NCBI GenBank assembly: GCA_000500915.1
Contig: AYNO01000003.1
Location: 1 to 53,599, forward strand
Origin: Rhodobacter sp. CACIA14H1
Lineage (GTDB): Bacteria; Pseudomonadota; Alphaproteobacteria; Rhodobacterales; Rhodobacteraceae
Direction: 5' to 3'
DNA length: 53,599 nt
Both the position numbers and the translations under genes were made by a program. Under the pieces are notes generated by a model, which was not told the origin of the DNA, ran no database searches, and saw nothing but the letters and a program-made list of their open reading frames with translations. Below, piece by piece: positions 1 to 7,883 of the stretch (positions are counted from its first letter, which is position 1; each line of letters starts with the position of its first letter).

Positions 1-454
1 CCCACAGCCGCCACGGCGCGATCACCTTGATGGCGGGGTCCAGCGCGGCCACACCCAGCTCGAACCGCACCTGGTCGTTGCCCTTGCCGGTCGCCCCATG
101 CGCCACGGCATCCGCGCCCGTCTCCTGCGCGATCCGCACCAGTTCCTTGGAAATCAGCGGCCGCGCGATGGAGGTGCCCAGCAGATACAGCCCTTCATAC
201 AGCGCATTCGCCCGGAACATCGGGAAGACGAAATCCCGCACGAATTCCTCGCGCAGATCGACGATGTGGATGTTTTCCGGCTTGATCCCCAACAGGATGG
301 CCTTCTGCCGCGCCGGTTCCAGCTCCTCGCCCTGCCCCAGATCGGCGGTGAAGGTCACGACCTCGCACCCGTATTCCGTCTGCAACCACTTCAGGATGAT
401 CGACGTATCCAGACCGCCCGAATAGGCAAGGACGACTTTCTTCGGCTTGAACAT
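1..454 (-). CDS. argG: Argininosuccinate synthase, N-terminal part (runs off the window)
   Basis: Catalyses ATP-dependent joining of citrulline and aspartate to argininosuccinate in arginine biosynthesis, in the cytoplasm. Translating the minus strand from the ATG at 454 gives 151 residues. The N-type ATP-pyrophosphatase P-loop AYSGGLDTS is at residues 10-18 and the family block [13 protein letters not shown] at 120-132, both hallmarks of ArgG. The remaining two thirds of the roughly 400-residue enzyme lies beyond base 1. The start is where the typical ArgG N-terminus begins. Identity is close to certain; only the truncation by the window edge limits the call. Confidence 0.96.
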   Translation of the reverse strand, partial: MFKPKKVVLAYSGGLDTSIILKWLQTEYGCEVVTFTADLGQGEELEPARQKAILLGIKPENIHIVDLREEFVRDFVFPMFRANALYEGLYLLGTSIARPLISKELVRIAQETGADAVAHGATGKGNDQVRFELGVAALDPAIKVIAPWRLW

Positions 455-533
455 GGCGGCCCCGTTTCCCAAGGAATATTGGCGCGCGGTGTATCGGGTC
501 TTGCCCTGCGCGGCAAGGGATGCCGCCGATTGC

Positions 534-558
534 AAAAGGGGCGGCACATGGCCGCCCC
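534..558 (-). terminator. Intrinsic terminator after the Gly-rich protein gene
   Basis: Read on the minus strand, an 8-bp GC stem (GGGGCGGC and GCCGCCCC around a 5-base loop) is followed directly by TTTT. It starts 24 bases past the stop codon of the gene at 582-1586 and lies 80 bases before the argG start, so it should separate the two transcripts. Confidence 0.6.
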
Positions 559-581
559 CTGCATGGTCCCGTGCTGCGCGG

Positions 582-1586
582 TTACGAACCGGCGGCCTCG
601 GCAATGGCCTCCAGCTCGGCCTCGCTGAAACGCTCGCGCAGGGCGTCCAGAAGCGCCTGCTCCTCTTCCGTCATCTCGTCGGTGCTGTCGGGATTCTTGT
701 TCCACAGCGCCAGAACGGCCGCTTCCGCATCCGTCACGGCCTCGACCGCCGCAAGGTCCTCCTCGCTCGGCCGCTCTTCTTCGGGCGCATCGGCAAGAAG
801 CTGGTCATATTGCTCGTTCGGCTCGAACTCCACCTTCGGGGGCATCTCGCCGACGCGCAGCATGTCGATCTCCTCGGGGATCTCGTCCACGAGGGGATCA
901 AGCCCTTCGGTTTCCAGCGCGGCCAGATAGTCCGCGTTCGCCGCTTCCCAGTCCGCATAGGCCTGTGCCGCGTCGCGGTCCCGCTCGTACCCGTCAAGAA
1001 GGTCGCGGTAGCCCGCACCCAGCTCTTCCTCCAGCATGGCCTCGTAGTCCAGCCAGGCTTCCTCGCGGGCCAGCACATCCTCGGCATCCAGATCGCCAAG
1101 CTGCGCATCCGCCGCGACCAGTGCCGCCACGGCACCGACCGGGCCGTTGGTGTTGCCGTTGCGGATATGGGCCAGGACGGCGTTGATATTGGCGTTCATC
1201 GCGCCGTTCATGTTGCCCAGTTCATTGGCCGCAAAGCCCGACTCAGCCGCCGCCGCCTTTGCCGCAGGCTTCGACGGCTTGCTGCTTTCGCCGCCGGCCA
1301 CGGACCGCTGCACGGCCTTCCCGCCGCCATTGCCGCCATTGCCGCCCGCCTTGGACCCGGCATCCGACGACTTGGAGGCACCGTTGCCACCCCCGCCGTT
1401 GCCCCCGCCATTGCCACCACCGTTACCGCCGCCGCCACCGCCACCATTGCCGCCACCGTTACCGCCCCCGTTGCCATTGCCGGCAAAGGCGGCCTGGTCT
1501 CCGAAAACACCCGTGATCGGCGCAACAGGGCTAAGCAGCAGGGTCGTGATGCCCAGAACCGTCATGATCTTTTTGGGATGGAACAT
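582..1586 (-). CDS. Secreted Gly/Asn-rich protein with acidic C-terminal half, function unknown
   Basis: I do not recognise a family. The 334-residue protein has a likely Sec signal peptide (residues 1 to about 35, basic start, hydrophobic core, ending AAFA). A low-complexity stretch of almost only Gly and Asn follows at about 36-69, then a Ser/Lys/Gly/Ala linker. The C-terminal 200 residues are predicted helical and strongly acidic (many Glu, Asp and Ala), with no cysteine. The start has a good ribosome site, AGGAGAGG at 1590-1597. A terminator follows the gene, so it is probably transcribed alone. Gly/Asn-rich segments usually act as flexible spacers in exported proteins; a calcium-binding or surface role for the acidic part is only a guess. 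Confidence 0.75.
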   Translation of the reverse strand: MFHPKKIMTVLGITTLLLSPVAPITGVFGDQAAFAGNGNGGGNGGGNGGGGGGGNGGGNGGGNGGGGNGASKSSDAGSKAGGNGGNGGGKAVQRSVAGGESSKPSKPAAKAAAAESGFAANELGNMNGAMNANINAVLAHIRNGNTNGPVGAVAALVAADAQLGDLDAEDVLAREEAWLDYEAMLEEELGAGYRDLLDGYERDRDAAQAYADWEAANADYLAALETEGLDPLVDEIPEEIDMLRVGEMPPKVEFEPNEQYDQLLADAPEEERPSEEDLAAVEAVTDAEAAVLALWNKNPDSTDEMTEEEQALLDALRERFSEAELEAIAEAAGS

Positions 1587-1618
1587 GGTCCTCTCCTCGC
1601 TTGGAAGTTCGCGAAAGA

Positions 1619-1638
1619 CCTTGCATTAAGGTGCAAGG
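1619..1638. repeat. Inverted repeat upstream of the Gly-rich protein gene
   Basis: CCTTGCA and TGCAAGG form perfect 7-bp arms around a 6-base spacer, 33 bases upstream of the start codon at 1586 and 75 bases before ilvA. The position fits an operator or a 5'-UTR hairpin of the minus-strand gene. No regulator can be named. Confidence 0.45.
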
Positions 1639-1712
1639 CAAATGTGTGGCGAGTCTAAGGCACGGTTGTGCATTAACAATCATTGCGAGAGTTGGGGGGG
1701 GATTTCCGCCGA

Positions 1713-2960
1713 ATGACGGACTTCATCACACAGGCCCGCGCGGCAACCGACGCGCTGCGCGAGCTTTTTCCGGAAACCCCGCTACAGCGCAACGAACACC
1801 TTTCCAAACGCTACGACGCCGATATCTGGCTGAAACGCGAAGACCTGACCCCCGTCCGCAGCTACAAGCTGCGCGGTGCCTTCACGGCCATGCGCAAGGT
1901 GCTGGACGCCACCCCCGACCGCCGCGCCTTCGTCTGTGCCAGCGCGGGCAACCACGCGCAGGGCGTTGCCTTCGCCTGCCACCACTTCGGCGTCTCGGGC
2001 ACCATCTTCATGCCCGTCACCACCCCCCAGCAAAAGATCGACAAGACCCGCGCCTTCGGGGGCGACGATGTCCGCATCGTCCTGACCGGCGACTATTTCG
2101 ACCAGACGCTCGCCGCCGCGCAGGCCTTCTGTGCCGAACGTCAGGCGCATTTCCTGTCACCCTTCGATGATCCCGACGTGATCCTGGGCCAATCCTCCGT
2201 CGGCGTCGAAACCCTCGACCAGCTCGGCACTTCGCCCGACCTCGTCATCCTGCCGGTCGGCGGGGGCGGCCTCTCCTCCGGCGTCACCCGCTACCTGCGC
2301 GAGGCATCCCCCGCCACCGATTACCGCTTCGTCGAACCGCTCGGCGGGGCAAGCCTCATGGCCGCCCTCCGCGCCGGGGCGCCCGCGAAACTCCCCCGCG
2401 TCAACAGCTTCGTGGACGGCGCCGCCGTGGCCCGCCTCGGCGACATCACCTTCGGCCATCTGGACTGGGTGGACACGTCCAATGTCCTTCTCGCCCCCGA
2501 AGACCGCATCTGCGTCACCATGCTGGAAATGCTCAACGTCGAAGGCATCGTGCTGGAACCCGCAGGCGCCCTGTCCGTCGATGTCCTTCCCGAACTGGCC
2601 GAAGAGATCCGCGGCAAGACCGTGGTCTGCGTCACCTCCGGCGGGAATTTCGATTTCGAACGCCTGCCCGAGGTGAAGGAACGCGCCCAACGCTACAGCG
2701 GCGTGAAGAAATACTTCATCCTGCGGATGCCCCAACGCCCCGGCGCCCTGCGCGAATTCCTTGAAATGCTGGGCCCCGACGATGACATCGCCCGCTTCGA
2801 ATACCTGAAGAAATCGGCGCGGAACTTCGGCTCCGTCCTGATCGGCATCGAAACCAGCCGGTCCGAGAATTTCCGCGATCTCGGCACGAAGCTGGACGCG
2901 GCAGGGTTCACCTACCGCGATATCACCAATGACGAAATCCTTGCGGAATTCCTGATCTAG
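1713..2960 (+). CDS. ilvA: Threonine ammonia-lyase (biosynthetic threonine dehydratase)
   Basis: PLP enzyme that deaminates threonine to 2-oxobutanoate, the first step towards isoleucine. The 415-residue protein has the PLP lysine at residue 52 in RSYKLRGA, SAGNHAQG at 77-84 and the phosphate-binding PVGGGGLSSG at 181-190. A C-terminal ACT-like regulatory domain begins near residue 325 (the KKYFILRMPQRPGALREF segment). One ACT-like domain and this length match the shorter IlvA form rather than the two-domain E. coli type. I prefer the ATG at 1713 because a G-rich ribosome site lies about 10 bases upstream and the alignment of the family starts here; an in-frame upstream start at 1683 lacks support. 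Its stop overlaps that of the convergent Hpt gene in the shared bases CTAG. Confidence 0.94.
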   Translation: MTDFITQARAATDALRELFPETPLQRNEHLSKRYDADIWLKREDLTPVRSYKLRGAFTAMRKVLDATPDRRAFVCASAGNHAQGVAFACHHFGVSGTIFMPVTTPQQKIDKTRAFGGDDVRIVLTGDYFDQTLAAAQAFCAERQAHFLSPFDDPDVILGQSSVGVETLDQLGTSPDLVILPVGGGGLSSGVTRYLREASPATDYRFVEPLGGASLMAALRAGAPAKLPRVNSFVDGAAVARLGDITFGHLDWVDTSNVLLAPEDRICVTMLEMLNVEGIVLEPAGALSVDVLPELAEEIRGKTVVCVTSGGNFDFERLPEVKERAQRYSGVKKYFILRMPQRPGALREFLEMLGPDDDIARFEYLKKSARNFGSVLIGIETSRSENFRDLGTKLDAAGFTYRDITNDEILAEFLI

Positions 2961-3265
2961 ACCCCCTCCAGCGCCGCCGCGAGGGCGGCCCGCGTCCCCG
3001 CATATTTCGCCCGCAGGGCCTGCGGATCGAAACCCGCGCCCCGCTCTGCCCTGCGGCACAGGTCGGCAAGATCGTCGAATCCGAGGTTCAGCGCGATTCC
3101 CTTCAGGAAATGCAGATCCGCTTCTGACGGGTCGCCTGCGTCGGGGCTGCACATCCGCTCCACCACCTCGTCGCTTTCCACCAGAAACAGGTCCAGCACT
3201 TCCACGAACCCGTCATCCCCCACCTCCTCGCGCAAGGCGCGAAGGCGCGTCACATCCAGCAGCAT
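2957..3265 (-). CDS. Hpt-domain histidine phosphotransfer protein
   Basis: Small cytoplasmic phosphorelay protein of 102 residues. The Hpt signature HFLKGIALNLG supplies the phospho-accepting histidine in the usual H-x-L-K-G-x5-G pattern, inside a predicted four-helix bundle; nothing else is present. The ATG at 3265 is chosen because the longer in-frame start at 3298 only adds a Gly/Lys-rich tail. It is divergent from the response-regulator phosphatase at 3414 with 148 bases between, which suggests the two act in one relay. Neither neighbour is a histidine kinase, so the donor is encoded elsewhere. Confidence 0.85.
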   Translation of the reverse strand: MLLDVTRLRALREEVGDDGFVEVLDLFLVESDEVVERMCSPDAGDPSEADLHFLKGIALNLGFDDLADLCRRAERGAGFDPQALRAKYAGTRAALAAALEGV

Positions 3266-3413
3266 CCCGCAACCACCCTTTCCGCCCCCGGACAGCACCC
3301 TTGCACCCCAAGGTGAACCGAAGGTGAAGGCTCGCGCGGGGGATTACTGTCAATTCGATCATTTGCCCCGCGTTAACGCAGCCCCTCTAGACCGGCCCGT
3401 GAAAGGGAACACG

Positions 3414-4595
3414 ATGGACCGACCGGTGCGCACGATACTTCTCGCCGATGACAGCACGGCCCAGCGGCGGATGCTTGCGCTGCAACTCGCCCGCCGCGGC
3501 TATGCCGTGACCGAGGCGGCGGATGGCGCCGAAGCGCTGGCCCATGCCCGCAGCCGCGACTTCGACATCGTCCTGTCCGACTGGATGATGCCCGGCCTGA
3601 CCGGCCCCGAATTCTGCCGCGCCTTCCGCGCCCTGCCCCGCGAAGGATACGGCTATTTCGTCCTGCTCACGGCCCGTTCCGAAACGGCCGACATCGCGGA
3701 CGGGCTGGACAGCGGCGCCGACGATTTCCTGACGAAACCGGTCCATGCCGCCGAACTCCACGCCCGTCTCCATGCGGGCGAACGCATCCTTGCGATGCAG
3801 GCCGAACTGCGCCGCCGCAACCGTGACCTCGAATCGCTCTACGCCGCCGTACAGCGTGATCTGGCCGAGGCGCGGGATTTCCAGTCCACCCTGTTCCCCG
3901 ACCCCCGCCTTCCCCTCGGCCCCGCGACGGCGACCTTCCTGTTGCAACCGTCGGGCCATCTGGGCGGCGATCTGGTCGGCCATTTCCGCATCGACGATCA
4001 CCGCATCGCGCTGTGGTCGCTGGATGTCGCGGGCCATGGTGTCGCCTCGGCCCTGCTGGCCGCGCGGCTCGCGGGGCTTCTGTCCGACCGGTCACGCGAC
4101 CAGAACCTCGCCTTCCGCGACGGCCGTTCGCTGCGCCCCGCACAGGTTGTGCAAAGGCTGAACCACCTGCTCTGTTCCGACAGCCGGTCCGACCGTTACC
4201 TGACGCTGCTCTACGCCGAACTCTGCCTTGCATCCGGCACCGTCACGCTGGTGCAGGCCGGACACCCGCATCCCGTCCTGCTCACGGCCGCCGGCACCGT
4301 GACGATCGGCGATGGCGGCTTCCCCGTCGGCCTGATCCCGGATGTCGATTATCCCGAAACGACGCTGACCCTTGCAGCGGGCGACCGGCTGGCCATCCCT
4401 TCCGACGGCATCACCGAATCCCCCGGCGCTTCAGGCGATCTCGGACAGGACGGGCTTTGCCGCCTTCTCGGGACGCTGCCGCGCAGGACCGGCGCCCCGC
4501 TGAACGACGCGCTGCTGCACGCCCTGTCCGCCCATGCCGGAACCCGCGACTTCCCCGACGACGTGTCGGCCATCATCCTCGACTGGCACCCCTGA
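3414..4595 (+). CDS. Response regulator with PP2C/SpoIIE-type phosphatase output
   Basis: The 393-residue protein has an N-terminal receiver domain: acidic pair in LLADD near 11-13, phospho-acceptor Asp56 in SDWMMPG, and Lys108 in LTKP. A short coiled-coil linker (about 125-155) follows. The C-terminal PP2C-like serine phosphatase domain shows metal-site motifs GGDLVG (about 184-189) and DVAGHG (about 204-209). Such RsbU/RbaY-like proteins dephosphorylate an anti-sigma-factor antagonist in partner-switching systems once the receiver is phosphorylated; that target is inferred, because no STAS or anti-sigma kinase gene lies nearby. The start at 3414 has GAAAGGGA six bases upstream; the longer frame to 3324 lacks a site. 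The end overlaps the convergent Nudix gene by 23 bases. Confidence 0.87.
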   Translation: MDRPVRTILLADDSTAQRRMLALQLARRGYAVTEAADGAEALAHARSRDFDIVLSDWMMPGLTGPEFCRAFRALPREGYGYFVLLTARSETADIADGLDSGADDFLTKPVHAAELHARLHAGERILAMQAELRRRNRDLESLYAAVQRDLAEARDFQSTLFPDPRLPLGPATATFLLQPSGHLGGDLVGHFRIDDHRIALWSLDVAGHGVASALLAARLAGLLSDRSRDQNLAFRDGRSLRPAQVVQRLNHLLCSDSRSDRYLTLLYAELCLASGTVTLVQAGHPHPVLLTAAGTVTIGDGGFPVGLIPDVDYPETTLTLAAGDRLAIPSDGITESPGASGDLGQDGLCRLLGTLPRRTGAPLNDALLHALSAHAGTRDFPDDVSAIILDWHP

Positions 4596-5031
4596 TGCCC
4601 AGCGCCCGCGCCAACATCGCCCTGTCCCCCGCATTGCCCAGCAGGTCCAGCCCCGCCTGCACCGGCATCCACACCGCGCTATGCCCCGCCTCGGACGGCG
4701 GACCCAGCCGCCGCACGGGCCGCGCCAGATAGATCGTGCAGACCTTTTCCGCCCAAATGTCGTATTCCGGCATGTAGGTGAACCGCCGGAACGCCCCCAG
4801 CCGCCGCTGCACGGCGATACGCCACCCCGTTTCCTCGTACACCTCGCGGTGCAGGGCGGCGACCGGATGCTCCCCCGCATCGATCCCGCCTCCGGGCAAC
4901 TGGTATTCCGGCACCGGCTCGGCCTGATGCGTGGCCAGCATGTCCCCGCCATCCAGCAAGATCGCATAGACCCCCGGCCGCCGCTTGTAGCGTTGACCTT
5001 GCTTCACTTGTTCCCCATATCGGCGGATCAT
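4573..5031 (-). CDS. Nudix hydrolase
   Basis: Cytoplasmic pyrophosphohydrolase of 152 residues. A complete Nudix box is visible, GGIDAGEHPVAALHREV continuing YEETGW, which fits G-x5-E-x7-R-E-U-x-E-E-x-G-U. It supplies the metal-binding glutamates. Substrate cannot be read from the sequence; candidates are nucleoside diphosphate derivatives or damaged nucleotides. The ATG at 5031 gives the normal Nudix N-terminus; an upstream in-frame ATG at 5088 would reach almost to the divergent hslO start. Only 70 bases separate it from hslO. Confidence 0.85.
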   Translation of the reverse strand: MIRRYGEQVKQGQRYKRRPGVYAILLDGGDMLATHQAEPVPEYQLPGGGIDAGEHPVAALHREVYEETGWRIAVQRRLGAFRRFTYMPEYDIWAEKVCTIYLARPVRRLGPPSEAGHSAVWMPVQAGLDLLGNAGDRAMLARALGIRGASRG

Positions 5032-5101
5032 CTGTTTGGTCCCGTGGTTGCCCGTGCCATATTGGCGCGGTATTCGGGGCTGGCACAATCGGGAAACCCC
5101 A

Positions 5102-6097
5102 ATGACCCTCGGCTCTCAACTCGCATGGGACGATACCGTCCTGCCGTTCCAGCTTGACCGTTCCGATATCCGCGGCCGCGTGGCCCGTCTGGATGGCGTT
5201 CTGGATCAGGTCCTGAAACAGCACGACTACCCCCCGCAGATCGAGGCGCTCGTCGCCGAAGCCGCCCTTCTGACCGCCCTCATCGGCCAGACGATCAAGC
5301 TGCGCTGGAAACTCTCGCTGCAGGTGCGCGGCAAAGGCCCCGCCCGCCTGATCGCCACCGACTATTACGGCCCGTCCGAGGATGGCCAGTCCGCCCGCAT
5401 CCGCGCCTATGCCAGCTTCGACCGCGACAGGCTCGACCCCGACGCCACCCCCTTCAGCCAGATCGGCGAAGGCTACCTTGCCGTGCTGATCGACCAGGGC
5501 GAAGGGAACGTCCCCTATTCCGGCATCACCCCCATCGCCGGCGGCTCGCTTTCCGCCTGTGCAGAGACGTATTTCGCCCAGTCCGAACAGCTTCCCACCC
5601 GCTTCGCCGTCACCTTCGGCAAGAGCCAGCAGCCGGGCACCCCGATGCACTGGCGCGCGGGCGGGGTGATGCTGCAGCACATGCCCAAGGCATCCCCCTT
5701 CGTCGCGGGCGGCGAAGGCACCGGCGAAGGCGGGCTGCTGACCCATGCCGACATCCTGTCCGGTGACGAAAGCGAAAACTGGTCCCGCGCCAACCTCCTG
5801 CTGGATACGGTCGAGGAGATGGAGCTGATCGGTCCCACCGTCCACCCCACCGACCTGCTGGTGCGCCTCTTCCACGAGGAAAGCCCCCGCGTCTTCGACG
5901 CCCAGCCCGTGCGCTTCGGCTGCTCCTGCTCCGAGGAAAAGGTCCGCAATTCCCTGTCCATCTACTCGGCCAAGGACATCGCCTTCATGACCACGCCCGA
6001 AGGCACCGTCACCGCCGATTGCCAGTTCTGCGGGGCGCATTACGTGCTGGACCCGAAGACCGTGGGATTCGAGGCGGAAAAGACACCGGATGCATGA
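5102..6097 (+). CDS. hslO: Redox-regulated chaperone Hsp33
   Basis: Cytoplasmic holdase chaperone switched on by oxidation. The 331-residue protein carries the C-terminal zinc-binding redox switch, with GCSCSEEKV (C-x-C) and, about 28 residues later, CQFC (C-x2-C). Length is slightly above the typical 290 residues because of an N-terminal extension, as in other alphaproteobacteria. The start ATG at 5102 is chosen because the in-frame start at 5036 would run into the divergent Nudix gene. A possible promoter, TTGCCC at 5048 and TATTCG at 5071 with a 17-base spacer, sits upstream. It is the first gene of a long run; the next gene overlaps it by 8 bases. Confidence 0.93.
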   Translation: MTLGSQLAWDDTVLPFQLDRSDIRGRVARLDGVLDQVLKQHDYPPQIEALVAEAALLTALIGQTIKLRWKLSLQVRGKGPARLIATDYYGPSEDGQSARIRAYASFDRDRLDPDATPFSQIGEGYLAVLIDQGEGNVPYSGITPIAGGSLSACAETYFAQSEQLPTRFAVTFGKSQQPGTPMHWRAGGVMLQHMPKASPFVAGGEGTGEGGLLTHADILSGDESENWSRANLLLDTVEEMELIGPTVHPTDLLVRLFHEESPRVFDAQPVRFGCSCSEEKVRNSLSIYSAKDIAFMTTPEGTVTADCQFCGAHYVLDPKTVGFEAEKTPDA

Positions 6098-6686
6098 TGC
6101 CGAAGAACGGTTGCGCAAGGCCCTGAACCGCCCGGCGCGGCCGTCCTCGGATTTCGACCTGAACCCCGCCATCACCCTGCCGCCGGGTCGCGTCCTGCGT
6201 CCGGCGGCGGTTCTGGTTCCCGTCTGGCTGCGGCCACAGGGGGCGCGGCTGGTGCTGACCAAACGCGCCTCGCACCTGAAACACCACCCCGGCCAGATCG
6301 CCTTCCCCGGCGGCAAGGTGGATGCGGGCGACGATGGCGTGATCGGCGCCGCCCTGCGCGAAAGCCGCGAAGAGGTGGGGCTTCCCCCCGAACTGGTGGA
6401 TATCGCCGGAACCCTGCCGCCCCACGAAACCGTCACGGGCTTCACCGTCACCCCCATCCTCGGCTTCATCCGCGACTCCTTCACCCCCGTCCCCGAAGCC
6501 GGCGAGGTGGACGAAGTCTTTACCGTCCCCCTCTCCCACGTCCTGAACCCCGCGCATTACGCCATCGAGAAACGGCTCTGGCGCGGCGAATGGCGGCGCT
6601 ACTACGCCGTCCCCTACGGCCCCTATTACATCTGGGGCGCGACGGCCCGCATCCTCCGGGCCCTTGCCGACAGGATCACCCCGTGA
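6090..6686 (+). CDS. Nudix hydrolase of the CoA-pyrophosphatase (NudL-like) group
   Basis: The 198-residue protein has the UPF0035-type block LTKRASHLKHHPGQIAFPGG preceding a Nudix box. The box has one extra residue before RESREEVGL, which is normal in this subgroup. Members split CoA and related dinucleotides to phosphopantetheine and 3',5'-ADP; the exact substrate here is inferred. It begins inside the end of hslO (8-base overlap) and its stop shares GTGA with the cca start, so all three are probably translated from one message. Confidence 0.85.
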   Translation: MHDAEERLRKALNRPARPSSDFDLNPAITLPPGRVLRPAAVLVPVWLRPQGARLVLTKRASHLKHHPGQIAFPGGKVDAGDDGVIGAALRESREEVGLPPELVDIAGTLPPHETVTGFTVTPILGFIRDSFTPVPEAGEVDEVFTVPLSHVLNPAHYAIEKRLWRGEWRRYYAVPYGPYYIWGATARILRALADRITP

Positions 6687-7822
6687 AGATCGACGGCGAC
6701 TGGCTGCACGACCCCGCCACGCAATCCGTCTGCGCGATGCTGACGGCTGCGGGGCATCAGGCCCTGTTCGTCGGCGGCTGCGTCCGCAACGCGCTGCTGG
6801 GCGCCCCTGTCACCGACATCGACATCGCCACCGACGCCTCCCCCGCCCGCGTGGTGGAACTGGCGCAGGCGGCGGGGCTGAAGCCTGTCCCGACCGGTAT
6901 CGACCACGGCACCGTCACCGTTGTCGCCCAGGGAAAACCCCACGAAGTCACCACCTTCCGCCGCGACGTGGAAACCGACGGGCGCCACGCCACCGTCGCC
7001 TTCGCCTCGGACGTGGCCGAAGATGCCGCCCGCCGCGACTTCACCGTCAACGCCCTCTATGCCCGCCCCGATGGCGGCGTGGTGGACCCGCTCGACGGCC
7101 TCCCCGACCTCCACGCCCGCCACATCCGCTTTGTCGGCCACCCCGACCAGCGCATCCGCGAAGATTACCTCCGAATCCTCCGCTTCTTCCGCTTCACCGC
7201 ATGGTATGGCGACCCCGCGCTGGGTATGGATGCCGAAGGGCTGGCCGCCTGCGCCGCCAACATGGATGGGCTTCACGGCCTGTCAAAGGAACGCATCGGC
7301 GCCGAAATGCGCAAACTCCTCTCCGCCCCCGATCCGGCGCCCGCCACCGCCAGCATGGCCCGCGCGGGCATCCTGCACGCCCTCCTGCCCGGCACCGACG
7401 ACCGCGCCCTCGCCCCGCTGGTCCATCTGGAAGGCGACGCATCCCCCCGCTGGCTCCGCCGCCTTGCCGCTCTGGGCGGCGATGACCCGACCGACACGCT
7501 CCGCCTGTCGCGCCACGAACAGCGCGACCTTGCCACCCTGCGCGCCGAATCCACCGGCACGAAAACGCCCGCCGCCCTTGCCCACCTCCATGGCGCAACC
7601 CTCGCCACCGACGCGCTGCTCCTCCGCGCCGCCCTGCTGGAACAGCCCCTTCCGGACCGCTGGCAGTCCGAAACCGAACGCGGCGCCGCCACACCCTTCC
7701 CCGTCGCCGCCGCCGACCTGCCCCACCTCTCCGGCCCGGCCCTCGGTCAGGAACTCAAACGCCTGAAAACCGCTTGGCTCAGGTCCGACCTCCGCCTGAC
7801 CCGCTCACAACTCCTTGCCTGA
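6683..7822 (+). CDS. cca: CCA tRNA nucleotidyltransferase / poly(A) polymerase family
   Basis: Adds or repairs the 3'-CCA end of tRNAs using CTP and ATP. The 379-residue protein starts at a GTG that overlaps the previous stop as GTGA. The N-terminal nucleotidyltransferase fold shows GGCVRNALLG and the metal-binding DIDIATDA, then RRDFTVNAL and the R-rich segment REDYLRILRFFRF typical of the family. The C-terminal part is helical and less conserved. The third-gene position after hslO and a Nudix gene is common in Rhodobacteraceae. Confidence 0.93.
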   Translation: MKIDGDWLHDPATQSVCAMLTAAGHQALFVGGCVRNALLGAPVTDIDIATDASPARVVELAQAAGLKPVPTGIDHGTVTVVAQGKPHEVTTFRRDVETDGRHATVAFASDVAEDAARRDFTVNALYARPDGGVVDPLDGLPDLHARHIRFVGHPDQRIREDYLRILRFFRFTAWYGDPALGMDAEGLAACAANMDGLHGLSKERIGAEMRKLLSAPDPAPATASMARAGILHALLPGTDDRALAPLVHLEGDASPRWLRRLAALGGDDPTDTLRLSRHEQRDLATLRAESTGTKTPAALAHLHGATLATDALLLRAALLEQPLPDRWQSETERGAATPFPVAAADLPHLSGPALGQELKRLKTAWLRSDLRLTRSQLLA

Positions 7823-7883
7823 CGGTTTCCCTCGCCCCCGAACGGGGCTATATGGTGAGGCCTTGGAATAAAGGCTTCTTCCC

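Noticed and set aside
4679-6484. Open frame of 601 codons on the minus strand
   Set aside because: Antisense to hslO and the second Nudix gene; shadow of C-rich codon use.
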